Shown one piece after another: positions 9,850-19,612 of a stretch of DNA of 25,598 nt. Source of the stretch: Chara braunii (lineage: Eukaryota > Streptophyta > Charophyceae > Charales > Characeae); NCBI GenBank assembly GCA_003427395.1, contig BFEA01000019.1, positions 2,215,935-2,241,532 of the forward strand, read 5' to 3'. Position 1 is the stretch's first letter, and each line of letters begins with the position of its first letter. The position numbers and the translations under genes are program-made. Below the pieces are notes generated by a model. The model searched no databases and was not told the origin of the DNA. It saw only the letters and a program-made list of their open reading frames with translations.

Positions 9850-10155
9850 ATCATTTCAGATTGAATATTTACTCGCCTCGGCTACAATCGACTTCTTTGA
9901 TGTAATTATATGTGTGGTTGTTGTAACCTTCGCCTGAGTATGTGTTAAAGGGACTAAGATTAATGTTGGGTTTCATCTTGCGACATTGGATGTATCAAAT
10001 TAAGATTTTGTTTCTTTTAATTATTATTTTAGATTGGACATATGGTTCTATCGACTACAGTCGATTCCTTTCGATGTAACTATGTATGATCGTTATAACT
10101 TTCTTTTGATTGTATGTTAAAGGGACTAGGATTAAAGTTGAGGGTTTCACGCTTG
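9850..10155. repeat. Diverged tandem duplication, unit about 185 bp
   Basis: A block around 9857-9975 recurs around 10035-10155. Matching landmarks are the CTACAATCGACTTC and CTACAGTCGATTCC pair, TTCTTTGATGTAA versus TTTCGATGTAA, and TGTTAAAGGGACTAAGATTAA versus TGTTAAAGGGACTAGGATTAA. Tandem blocks of this kind are common in LTR U3 regions and in non-autonomous elements. Confidence 0.75.
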
Positions 10156-10619
10156 GTTGAGACAGTCTTAGTCGACGGACGTCCGCTTCGTACCTAGGAG
10201 ATCAGCGCCCTAGGAACGGACGACGATTGGGTCCAATTGGCGTTAACCAAGCGTATCTATACTACAGCGAACGAGCAAACGCCCTCGGCTGACCTACCCC
10301 TGCGACTGCATTTAAAAGCTTTCGCATGTGGGTCGGTAGCTCGGTAGGGATACGCCCCTAAGGGTGGTGACAGCCCCTTAGGGAAGCAAGCTTATGCCCC
10401 ACGGGAACCTATCCTGTCGTAGGGGACCGTGGGATGTATAGCTGGCGCACCCGGCCAGAGCGGCGAGAGGACGACGCGGCCGCACCCGTTTCGACGACAT
10501 GCGGGATCTTTTGCGTCGTTCTTGAGTTGTTCTGTTTGGTTTTGGTTTTTGTTTAAACTCCTGCATGACGTAGCCGGGAGGGCCCTCGCCCGTGCGAGGG
10601 CCGATGCGCTCGACACCGC

Positions 10620-10876
10620 TTCTGAGAGCGGCTCCAAAAGTTGTTTGTTGTTCTCAAGTCGGTGTCCATATCTTCATACGGTCGACGGGTTGTTAATATA
10701 TCTTCAAAGTACAATTTAGCAAATTCACACATCTGATGCAAATCTTCAGAGATTATCAGCTGAGTGGAAAACGGATGCAACAGCGCCTTCATTTGTGGGT
10801 GGACTTTTTGTAGTATCAGGCGTCGAAAGGTATCTTTAGTCAGTCTATCACCTGTGATTATATTCCTCTGACTAAG
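10620..10876 (-). pseudogene. LINE ORF2 linker between endonuclease and RT
   Basis: After a TGA near 10877 the frame continues without shift: LSQRNIITGDRLTKDTF, then LLHPFSTQ, LYFEDILTTRRPYEDMDTDL and TTNNFW. This is the segment that precedes the RT palm in this LINE group. The plus-strand fragment at 15542 has the homologous text LYYADILTTRRDQDTVETDL. The frame is cut by the element at 8255-10615 and resumes at 8250. Confidence 0.85.
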
Positions 10877-11953
10877 TCATGCCTTCCACTGTTCTTGTTC
10901 CAAAATGTGCATTGCTTCCAGCTTAGCCATCAATCTTTTTCTTATTCTTGTCCAATATGCATCTGAGACTTCATCTTGGCCAAGACTAGCCTCTGCACAT
11001 TGGATTCTTTGAATTCTTCTCTCGTCCCTTCTTCGATTTTGCGCTTTGATTTGTAAAAAAAACGTTAAAGGTTTTCTGCAGAATGTGAATACCAACTTCA
11101 ACCAGTCATTCTCTTCCGTGAATAGTTTCCTCGCCCCCTGCCAAGTTTCAAGTTGATTCTGCGCCCAAACAATAATACCAGGATCCTTCAGAAGCGATAC
11201 ATTTAATCTGTATTATCCTGGACCTCTTTTGGGGGCATCACTGAACTGGAAACCCCCTATAACTGGCCTGTGGTCCGAGAGGTCCGAGAAGTGTATGTCC
11301 ACGTCCATGCACTCCTGCCAAGGCATCCCTTTCATCAAAAGATAGTCTAATCTTTTACGGGTTGGCGGGGTTTGAGAACCAAACCAGGTGTAGGCCTGTG
11401 TGGTTGGATGGAGCATTCGGTACGCATCGATCAGATTTTGTGAGATAATGAAGGAGTGCAATAATCTACTGTCTGGTCTGATCGAGCCTGCTTGTGGGCT
11501 GTCAAGACCCGAATTTAAGATGGTTTTCCAATCTGCAGCAAGAACGAGATTATCCGAGTCTGGTATTATTCCGGGAAGCTCTGATAAAAAAATCAATCTT
11601 TCATTATAATCCACATGTACATAGATAGACATGACAATCCATTCTTGATATGCTACTTCAAATTTCACCCAAACCCACCTACCCCACAGATCCACCATTG
11701 AGTCAATAATTATCGCGTCTAGATTTGTATGAATTAATACTGCAATTCCTCCCTTTGTGCCTTGTGTCGGAGACCAGAACTGATGACCTGTCCACCAACT
11801 TTCTATTTCAAAACAGCGAGATTCGTCTAGTTTCGTTTCTTGAAGGCAAGCCACCTGAATCTTCTTTTCATATAGCCAGGACTTTAATCAATTCCGTCTC
11901 TGCTTGGTACCAGTATCGCACAGTCCCCTTACGTTCCAAGAGACAAGCCTCAG
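10877..11953 (-). pseudogene. LINE APE-type endonuclease and following linker
   Basis: The frame begins with LVSWNVRGL (about 11947), the N-terminal hallmark of APE-type LINE endonucleases, then has a TGA, QETK (metal-binding Glu), GGIAVLI, LVLAADWKTIL, YTWFG, RLDYLL and SDHRPV. The catalytic Asn of the GDWN/GDFN motif is Lys here, so the enzyme would be dead even without the stops. A TAA near 11207 follows the domain, and the frame then continues as a basic linker (QNRRRDERRIQRIQ) to 10877. The first long open part begins at 11854 with GTG, not ATG. Confidence 0.9.
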
Positions 11954-11960
11954 CTTGCCT

Positions 11961-12651
11961 CTAAGAGGCATGGAGGACTGCGTGACCGGCAGCGGAATGA
12001 ATGCGGCTTCCTACCCCTTTGACCCCCTGTGAATGTTTCCTTCGTCGACTTTCCTCTCCTTTTGATGACTTTTTCCACGTTTTCTGAAGCAGTAATACTA
12101 ATTTCGGTGTGAAAATTAGATCCCTCTGTGCCGATGTCGTCAGCCATTCCGCAATGACTGCAGCCGAGATTTCTGGACTCACTCGGATGCCCTGCAGATC
12201 CTTGTTGAGTGGAGAAGACAGAGATGCCAGAGGAAACCAGGTTCTATTCTGCCCTAATATAATACTATTCGTCTCATCATTCATTTGTACTTCCATTAAG
12301 GCATAATAGAACCGTGTTTTTTTCCCCTTTTCTTGTTTCCACATTTTGTCCTTCAACTCGAGATTGAGGAATAATGCGAGTCTTCAATCCTTCCGGGATA
12401 ATTTGTGAGACTTTACTTAGGATAGTATTACCCGTCAGGGGGGCATCTGCTGCCGCCGTAACCAGTTTCAGGCAACCGTCATTCGCTTGAGAAGCAAGTA
12501 CCATCATCCCTTTGTCTGAGTTAGCACATAGGAGGGGGACCAAAATTTTTGGAATGTCCTTGTCCACCCGCTCCAGAGTCGTGAGAGGTTGCACATCTCT
12601 TAGTACAACGTGGTGGCCCACCTTCCTGTTCCCCGAGTCCTTATTTATCAA
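11961..12651 (-). pseudogene. LINE inter-domain region upstream of endonuclease, two overlapping frames
   Basis: Two minus-strand frames (12277-12651 and 11961-12356) lie between the Ser/Arg-rich part and the endonuclease. They read as a disordered, polar segment with no motif I recognise. In intact relatives this stretch would join ORF1 to ORF2 or be the ORF1 C-terminus. The frame switch near 12300 is an indel. Assignment rests on position only. Confidence 0.5.
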
Positions 12652-12716
12652 GGACTCCCTACTAGAACCTAACTCTGAACCATAACTTCTGCCCTTTCAT
12701 CATTATCCTCGTCAGA

Positions 12717-13195
12717 CTACACTCTCGATCTTTTGAAAGGTGAGTGCTCGCTCCTCTTACTTTTCCATTTCTCTTTGCCAAGAGCGGCTTTCACCGCCAA
12801 TACCAAAGCGTTCCGGTCAAAACTTTTATTACCCGCACGATCATGGTCACCCCCTTCATCCAAATCCCCATTTACCGCATTTTTGTGAGTGAGGGTTGGT
12901 TCCGCTTCCTTATCTGCAGCTGAATGTTCCTTTTGGCTCAATCTGCCATCAGAATTCGAGTGATGCGTTGAGAGAGATTTGACGCCTGGCATGTGAGAAT
13001 CGTAAGAACCCTCTTTTGAGCTACTCTTCTTGCTACTCATGTGAGACTTCACAGACTCGTGTTTCCTTGAGCCATTACGGCTTCCATGGGGAGAAGGATA
13101 CCGAGAATTCGATCGGCTTCTCACCACCGAGGGTGCTTTTTTGACCTTAGATCTTTCGTTCAACTGAGTCGTTGCTGGTTTACGACCAAAGAAAC
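12717..13195 (-). pseudogene. LINE ORF1 C-terminal Ser/Arg-rich linker, frameshifted from ORF1
   Basis: Translation continues from ORF1 after a frameshift near 13220 as GFRRFFGRKPATTQLNERSK and then a long Ser/Arg/Lys/His-rich tail (SRSNSRYPSPHGSRNGSRKH, SKKSSSKEG). Such low-complexity basic tails are common in nucleic-acid-binding LINE ORF1 proteins. It ends at a TAG at 12717. Confidence 0.65.
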
Positions 13196-13225
13196 GCCGA
13201 AATCCCGTGGCAGGGGGGTCTTCTC

Positions 13226-14095
13226 CTAAGGGGACAAACCGAAAAATGGCGGAGTCGGTGGAAAATATTTTTGGCGCATCTGTGCCGTGAAAGGGTCGGG
13301 ATCTTCATATGCTGGACAACACTCATCCTTCTCTGTGTGGTAGTTGGTTCGACAAGCAGTGCACCAAGGTGTCGCAACTGAAATAACTTCAAAGTGATAA
13401 GTACCCTGGCGTGGAATACCCACCAGGAGCCGCGGTCTGACTACCTTTCTAGCCTTGAATTCCAAGTCAAAGCGTACTGTGCCCAATTCCGGTTCATCCT
13501 CATATTCCTCGAATGGATGTACTTTCAACACTTCACCGACTGTTCTTTCCACTGCTGTCTGAAGTGGTGCTAAAAGTTGAAGGGGTACTCGGGGACATCG
13601 AATCCAACAAACCTTGGACATCCACGGCACAAAGGTAAGTTTATACCTCTTTCCCCCCAACTCCAAAACATCTTCCTTCTTTTTTTTCAACCATTCGATC
13701 ACGGACGATTGCGAGGACACAAACGAGGCGAGATTTTTTCCTTCATTTTGGTAGCGACCCCTTTTAACCGAATCAGAGATCAACCCTGCGTCGTACCAAG
13801 AATCCTCATAAACTCTTATGAGTTTCTTCTTGGTATCGTTCGACAAAATTGATGCTCTTTCTTGGAACACCACGGTGATCGCGTGCTCGCGCAGCCAAGT
13901 TAGATTCAATTCCGAAAAATTGTCATTCAAATCGAAGCGAGCAAAATCATCCCCTAACTCAGCCACACCAATATCCAAACCAGAAGGTAAAACCCCATCT
14001 CTGAAGCAAGCCTCGAGTATTGAGCATATCTGTTCCTTCTCCTCTCTCGTATAAACTCTCTCCGAAATCGATATAATGGTAATAAAATGATTCAA
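13226..14095 (-). pseudogene. LINE ORF1 (DUF4283-like and zinc-knuckle region), 289 codons open
   Basis: The N-terminal half (residues 1-160) is helical and charged. Residues about 150-235 (KRYKLTFVPWMSKV, WIRCPRVPLQLLAPLQ, VGEVLKVHP, GTVRFDLEFKARK) follow the pattern of DUF4283 in plant LINE ORF1 proteins. Residues 245-260 form a zinc-knuckle-like site: Cys245, Cys248, His253, Cys259/Cys260, with one residue more than the usual CX2CX4HX4C. The start is the ATG at 14095, with no upstream in-frame start I prefer. This is the longest intact frame in the window; it ends by frameshift at 13226. The protein would bind LINE RNA. Confidence 0.82.
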
Positions 14096-15066
14096 TGTGG
14101 CGAGTTTGACTTCTCGTAAGAATATTTAATATATACGCCGCTAAAAAAAGGAATAAGTCAACCAGGTTTACCACTTATCCATCAGCATGCAACCGAGGTA
14201 AAAGAAGCGTGGAGATACCTCTACTTGGTTTGCGTTGAACAGTCGTTTGCAGTAGGAGGAATGACTCTCCCGTTCCACTGGCAGTCTCTTGTTGCTATTC
14301 GTCTTCATGTCTCGTGGCGTTAAGCATTGAAGCGTCAACCTTCAGAGAGCATCGGCCTATGACGGACCGCTTGTGGTTAGGCTACACCCAGCCTTAGAGG
14401 CTGTTTGCTAATCGGTGTGAAAGCAGTGTCCTAACCCTAACCTCCATAGCTTCAGCTACAGGGTTAAGCGGCAGCTGCGATTACCTCGAAAGTACCGAGA
14501 GTAACACAAAGGTATCGCAGGTGACATCCGTGAGGAGGAGCGCGTTAGCGCTACCCTAGCGGCGCCCATCAGGGGTTTTCCAAAAACTTCAATCTTTGTC
14601 AGAGGGGCGCTGCAGGGTAATTCGGCCGTTAAAGGGGCACGCTGCAAATAAATCGAACTTTGAGGGGCATATCGAAAACTTTCCCATTAGAAAAGAGGTC
14701 GGGGACCTCACAATTCAACCCGAAGTTATCCCGGCAGCCTCAGTCGGTTTCGCTTATAGCCGTCAGGACGGGGACCTACATGCTAAACATACCGCTCCAC
14801 TCAACCCTGGTTGATGTAACCAAACACTGACTACCTTTACCTGTTCTGTGACTACTACTACCAAACTACTACCACACTACCCGCATAACCTATACCTATG
14901 ATACACAGGCCTATACGGCCTGACACCAGCCTAAGATGACCGGTTGGAACCGAGGTTCCTAGCAACCATGGTACTCTACCACCCTCCACCCCTATGTGAC
15001 CTCCTGCGGTCGGCACTTCGAACCGAGATACCCTGGTTCATAGACACGTCCTCCTTCCCCACTAAC
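14096..15066. other. No gene seen; probable untranslated parts of two LINE copies
   Basis: The right part would be the 3' untranslated region of the LINE fragment ending at 15067. A CTACTAC-rich run at 14848-14882 could be its simple-repeat tail. The left part would include the 5' end of the LINE starting at 14095. I find no motif that fixes either boundary. The open frames here (for example 14456-14647 and 14596-14814) show no recognisable protein. Confidence 0.4.
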
Positions 15067-15470
15067 TTACCCTGTCAGCCACTTGGAGACTATCAGTCCA
15101 CGCGAGGAGTGAACCCCTGCCAACTGGTTCCCTTTAGCCCAAGAACGCAGAAACCACCAGAGTTGCTGCCTGGAGCCTTTCCAGCACTTGGCCTTCTTTC
15201 TCCAGTCTGCCCACAGCGCCGTTCTCAGGCCTCGCTTTATAGCCGCCTGGATTTCTCGGTCTGAAAATGGCCTTCTCTCGAATCTAGACCGGTTCCTATC
15301 TGCCCAGATGACTGAGCAGATAACCCGCCTCGTTACCTGGGCTAAATAGGGTCATCCCTTCGTCCCCGGTTGCTCCTCTTGTACCATGCCCAACAGAACC
15401 CAACATTCATCCCACTCAATGCCTACTCCCCCAACGTTGCAATGAGAGGATACCTTATAGGTCAAAGGGA
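15067..15470 (-). pseudogene. LINE ORF2 C-terminus fragment, minus strand
   Basis: Starting near 15466, the minus-strand frame gives LTYKVSSHCNVGGVGIEWDE, CWVLLGMVQEEQP, one TGA, QVTRRVICSVIWADRNRSRF, REIQAAIKRGLRTALWADWR, and ends at a TAA (15067-15069). It aligns with the C-terminal part of the main LINE (VIRAILLKIIWDDRNSQLF, then KLIASEIRRTI), so it is a different, diverged copy. Its 5' neighbour on the other strand is another LINE piece. Confidence 0.8.
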
Positions 15471-15541
15471 TTCTAGTACATGACCGGATGCCCAAAGAGA
15501 CATTTTGGAAACTCCTGCCAAGTTCTGCCTTCCACCAAGTG

Positions 15542-15872
15542 GTTCATCTGAACCACCCGTTTGAACCAGGGGCCCCTCATGCTATTAAACAAAGTGATAT
15601 ATCGGAGTATGCAAGGCTCTACTACGCGGATATCTTGACGACGAGACGGGACCAAGACACGGTGGAGACCGATCTGTCGGAAGTGCTTAACATGTGGGAA
15701 GATACAGCGGTTACCCTATCTGAGTCAGACAAGTTGGCATTGGATAGACCGGTTACAGAAGAAAAGTTGAAACAGACCCTGAAGGTGATGGCGGTAGGGA
15801 AGTGTCCAGGACGGGATGGGCTCACGGTGGAGTACTACCGGGCATGTTGGGGGTCCCTGGGGCCTGCGCTGT
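15542..15872 (+). pseudogene. LINE ORF2 linker and RT start fragment, plus strand
   Basis: The frame reads HPFEPGAPHA, then SEYARLYYADILTTRR, TVETDLSEVLNMWEDTA, LDRPVTEEKLKQTLKVMAVG, KCPGRDGLTVEYYRACWGSL and GPAL before ending at 15872. It is homologous to 10620-10876 plus 8110-8250 of the main LINE and is uninterrupted by stops. It is cut at 15871, where unrelated DNA starting TGTGACGCCC begins. Confidence 0.85.
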
Positions 15873-16760
15873 GACGCCCAAAACCTCACGCCCGGCGCGA
15901 CTTCCTGATCGGAGTGGGATGTGGGTCTGGAAGTGCGAAAAGGGGTGTGCCAAGGATTTTTGGGAAAGTGGGGGTGGAGTCCAAGGTCAGAACTAAGATC
16001 TCAGGTGGCAAGGATTCATGGGCATATGTGCAATAAGGCTAAGGGACGGGTTACTGGCGGTCTGATGACGGTCGATGTCGTGCGGCATAAGGCAGAAGGC
16101 ATGCGCGGTGCATCTTAGGTCGCTCGATTCGTCTGTTTAGTGGCGGCGGTTTGGGAGAGGCCCGTTTGTAAGGGTTGTGATTTCTATGAGTCGGTCCTCC
16201 GGGTGCGGACGCGTGGTGTTTGACGTTGCGTGTTATGGTTAGGCTCCGTAATTCCAAAGGCCCGGCGGTTGTTGCGTCGTCTGCAGTTTCTGTACGGCGT
16301 GTGGGGCCAATACGGGGCTATGGAGTTCCACGCAACCACCGTGAGCTGGTGGTATGGGAGGAGGATGTGGAAGGGAGGGAAATTGGTAGCGATAACAACG
16401 AAGTCAGGGGATATGAAGTATTGCGTGTTATACGTAGTTGGGTAATCGGGGCACCTTAGGTCGCTGGTTACGACACAGTGAAATTCCCTGGCGCACAGCC
16501 GGTTCTCCGTTAGACAGGGAAATTCCGGATATCTGCACCTAAGATATTCTTCCTCTCAGTGCTCTAAGTATTCCTGGTCCGCGGTGCATAGCATCTTGTC
16601 ATTCCGGCGTATGCACACTTATGCCACGCTCGTCAGTGGTCGCGAGTCGCCTGCGTGTGGACACGTGTAGGCCACGCTTATCAGATCGCGCTTATAAGTG
16701 CGCTCACGAGGTGCTCAGTCGTACGCAGGCCTGCTGGATGATTCTTGTGCAAAAGTGAGA
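15871..16760. other. GC-rich insertion-like DNA, unassigned
   Basis: The block begins TGTGACGCCCAAAACCTCAC directly at the LINE breakpoint, which resembles the start of a gypsy-type LTR. The far end is unclear: GGCCTGC occurs both just before the block (within 15858-15866) and near 16725, hinting at a duplication, but the bases next to it do not line up cleanly. The motif CTTAGGTCGCT recurs about 340 bp apart. No coding region is supported; the short open frames have no recognisable product. Confidence 0.35.
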
Positions 16761-17399
16761 GTTCAATCCTACATGCAAAATCTCTACGTGGCATAGACAA
16801 TCACCCAATCATCTGATCAAAGTGAATTCACACCATTGCAACAACATTTAAGCAAAGAGGTTATACGAGCACGTGGCGAACACTCTGACAATCACAGTAT
16901 GACCTCCTTCAAAATATACTTATGATCGTAGACAAAGTCAAATCTGGACTTCCACTCATAAAACATACCTGCAATCACATCAAGGACTTAACATCGATAA
17001 TCCACACACTACACCGGGGCAACTTCAACCACTTTTTGCACTCATACCCCTTGCCTTATCCACACAAGTTTCAACCTTTGTCAAACCTTCCGAAATAAAA
17101 CACTTAGTACCTTTTTAAATGACCATTTAATAAAAGTAGAATAAAACTCAAAGAAACAATTCAACCCACAGGGGCTAAGGCCTTTAGGTTGAGTGGCGGG
17201 AATGAGTTAAAGTCGAGTCATTGGCCGACGAATCGGCAACCGACCTGTTATCAAAAGATAATACAATACGATCTTTGTATGATTGGACTGAAATTAATCA
17301 TATCTTGAACTGAAAAGACAAAAAATGACATGTAACACAACACAGACCAAACCCCAATGCTAAACTTTAAGTATATTAAAAATAAACTTTCATATCATA
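16761..17399. other. AT-rich DNA, nothing recognised
   Basis: No gene, repeat family or conserved site is apparent. Composition changes from GC-rich to AT-rich near 16760, suggesting a boundary. Confidence 0.5.
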
Positions 17400-17540
17400 T
17401 CTTACTAAAAAGTCTCTTAAGACCAACTCTAAGTCTACCTTTTAATGGGTGCTAGAACAATAAGGAAACTTTTGACAGCATCTCCTCTATACAAGGTGGA
17501 TAGCGAAAATCTTCCTTGTCAAAATATGACCTAGCTTCTC

Positions 17541-17984
17541 GAAATTAATAAAATTTTGGCAACAGTCCCTCTATGGAAAATGTATTTCCAAAATTTATAC
17601 TTGACTGAATACAAAATTTGAAACCACCCTCAATTATAAAGTGTCCAATTTTGTTTAACTCTTTGAATTAGTAAAAAATTGGGCAGCATCTTTTTTAAAG
17701 AAGTAAACTTCACTGATCTATACTAAGTCAGATCCAAACTCAAAATAAAACTTAACTACGTTGCATAGAGTACACATACAGGGTATTTTCGTACAAAACG
17801 TACAGGTAATATCAGAACGGGATCTGTACGGGAACCTGTATGGAAACCTGTACGTCTTGTACGCCCCCGTACGAAAAAAAAAAAAAAAAAGTCATCAAAA
17901 AAATCAGAAAAACAAAAAGTGATGCAATAGCACAAAAAAAGAAAAATTGGTTGAGCTTTATCTTCAGATTCTTTTTAGAATTTG

Positions 17985-18047
<63 letters not shown>

Positions 18048-18486
18048 CATACGGGGCCCCTAGCGTACAAGGCGTACGAGTACAAGAGTACGAATCCGTA
18101 CTCGTACGAGGATGCGTACAAGTGACAACGCAGAAACTTGAGTTCTACTAAGACAAAATTTAACTTACTCTTTAGATTTGTAAAAACTTCGACAACACTC
18201 CCCCTATAAAAAGTGTTATTCCAGAATTTGTACAAAGCTAAATACAAAAATATGAAAATAAATCTAACTTCACAAAGTCAAATTTTGTTTAACTCCCTGA
18301 TTTAGTAAAAAATTGGGCAACACCTCCCATAGAAGAGAATGTTCTCCAGATTTTTACGAAGTCAGATACGAAACTTAGACAAAAGTTGAATTTTAAAAAG
18401 TTAAAATTTGACTAATTCATTGGTTTTGCAAAAAATTAGGCAGCACTTTCCTTAGCGAAAGTGACTTTCCAAAATTTATACAAAAC
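17541..18486. repeat. Hairpin array I, diverged copy
   Basis: Units begin near 17543, 17668, 18177, 18301 and 18424, again alternating TTAGTA-like and TTTG-like types. Stems are kept with new sequences. In the unit at 18177-18236, TTTGTA/TACAAA and AACACT/AGTGTT replace the AGCACT/AGTGCT of the left arm, a compensated G:C to A:T change. In the unit at 18424-18485, CACTTTC (18444-18450) pairs with GAAAGTG (18457-18463). Bases 17757-18133 are an insertion. Confidence 0.8.
17757..18133. mobile_element. GTAC-word element with A-rich core
   Basis: Interrupts array I of the diverged copy. Both ends are packed with GTAC-containing words (GGGATCTGTACGGGAACC, CGTACGTCTTGTACG on the left side in spirit; GCGTACGAGTACAAGAGTAC on the right). 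Between them lies an A-rich core including an approximately 60-base poly(A) run near 17985-18044. The outer ends are loosely inverted: TACGTTGCATAGAGTAC and, reversed, TGCGTTGTCACTTGTAC. No coding capacity is seen. It resembles the elements at 20640 and 22008 in layout. Confidence 0.55.
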
Positions 18487-18742
18487 CAGGTATAAAAAAT
18501 AAAGTTAACCCAGAAATTTTCAGAAATTGAACCAACTTTAATGACTCATGCACACGACAAACATCTAAAACAACTACCTATCAAAGTTGACATTAATACT
18601 AAGTATAACTTAGACTCAACCACATGTAAATTTAAACCACAATGAGTAAGTACTCTCACAAACATCCCAAGTTGTTATCTCATAAGGTAATTTATTGATC
18701 CTCCAGATGATTTACCTTTGTACCCATCATATTTATGGCATG

Positions 18743-19612
18743 TCGTTTGACCATTCAACTTTAAAACAATGCTTAACATGCCTAAGATTATACACAAACA
18801 GTTGCACAATTACTACTTCTCTCTTCTTTGGGTATGTGATTAGACCATTCAGCTTGGACACAATGTCTAATCGCCCTGAACTGTTTAAATACTCAAAATT
18901 TAGTAACTCTCTGACTTGTCTTCAAAATATGGGTAGGGAACTGGATCATTCAGCTTAGAAACAATGCTTAGTTTGCCATGTTTACTTTCAATTATACTTC
19001 TGACTTTATTTTTTTTTCCAGTGATATAACTTAAACCACTAGTATATTTGTCGGTTTGAAAATACTTGGTCTCCGACCTTTCAGGAGGTCGAAACGAAAC
19101 GACGGCCGCCGATCAGATTTATCAATGGCAGGCTCGGCCTCCTGAAATTTCGAAGGTACACCAGTACTTGTCGAAAAGAGGCTCGGAGTCCAACTACCTG
19201 TTCATATGCAAATATAGATAAAGTATTTCCAGTTATACTCATTTGTACTTAGTGTGTGGTTTCGAGTGAAACTATTCGGCTTGGAAACAATGCTTAACCT
19301 TTCGCAAATATCTTCCCTCAGAATAAAACAAAATACTGAACCATATGTCTTGGAATCAATGTCCAGTTTATCTTAAGTCACACAGAAGCACAAAGTTGGA
19401 CCATTCGGCTTGGAATCAATGACCAACATCAGTCGGAAACCTAAAAAAAAAACAGGTAGACCAAGCCATTCAACTTAGAAACAATGTTTAGTCTCGAAAA
19501 TTAAACAAGCAATTGCTCATAAATAAGCATAGCAACCAGGTCATTCAGCTTAAAGTCAATGTCTAGTCCTTTAAAAAACAGAAGATAAACATAATACTGA
19601 CTCATTTAGCTT
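18743..19612. repeat. Hairpin array II, diverged copy
   Basis: About nine units with core near CATTCAGCTTGGAAACAATG. Best stems: GATTAGA/TCTAATC (18838-18872, 7 bp perfect), GTTGG/CCAAC (19395-19427), ACTGAA/TCCAGT (near 19335-19371, one mismatch), AACT/AGTT with two wobble pairs (18939-18973), and GAC...AA/TT...GTC (near 19459-19492). The unpaired C or T before CATT is kept. The last unit near 19600 lacks its right half, running from CTGACTCATTTAGC straight into the sequence that follows unit 8 in the arms. The loop palindrome CCATGG of the arms is replaced by AGCTTGG. Confidence 0.82.

Larger units (their letters stand above)
8255..10615. mobile_element. 2.36-kb TGTCG...CGACA element inserted in LINE ORF2
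   Basis: CCGC at 8251-8254 is repeated at 10616-10619, immediately outside TGTCG (8255) and CGACA (10611-10615). Removing the element and one CCGC rejoins the LINE frame as SRSQKR/ISTRAR. Both ends carry a subterminal hairpin: 8261-8288 (12-bp stem GGCAAATACCCT, loop TGTC) and 10581-10602 (9-bp stem GGCCCTCGC, loop CCGT). No coding capacity is visible. TG...CA ends and a 4-bp duplication fit a solo LTR; 5-bp inverted ends TGTCG and a 4-bp duplication also fit Ginger-like DNA transposons, whose ends are TGTNR. I cannot decide. Its first 19 nt match the inner terminus of the inverted-repeat arms. Confidence 0.8.
5454..14095 (-). mobile_element. Decayed, nearly full-length plant-type LINE retrotransposon
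   Basis: Read on the minus strand the order is ORF1 (from 14095), a serine/arginine-rich linker, APE endonuclease, linker, reverse transcriptase, and C-terminal region to 5454. Without the 2,361-bp insert at 8255-10615 the coding span is about 6.3 kb, normal for a full LINE of this type. Many stops and frameshifts make it inactive. I see no poly(A) or clear 3' end before the inverted-repeat terminus at 5291; bases 5292-5453 are probably its 3' untranslated part, cut by the arm. The 5' end may lie upstream of 14095, but I cannot place it. Confidence 0.9.

Noticed and set aside
10378-10792. Arg-rich short frames on both strands near the end of the inserted element
   Set aside because: They cross the junction between the element and the LINE or lie in GC-rich terminal hairpin sequence.
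13172-13392. 69- and 70-codon frames opposite or beside ORF1
   Set aside because: Shadows of the LINE ORF1 region in other frames.
16220-16459. 79- and 71-codon overlapping plus-strand frames
   Set aside because: No recognisable motif, overlapping frames in GC-rich repeat-like DNA.
17840-18151. 103-codon plus-strand frame rich in Lys
   Set aside because: It consists mostly of the poly(A) tract translated as poly-Lys and of the GTAC-word ends of a short element.
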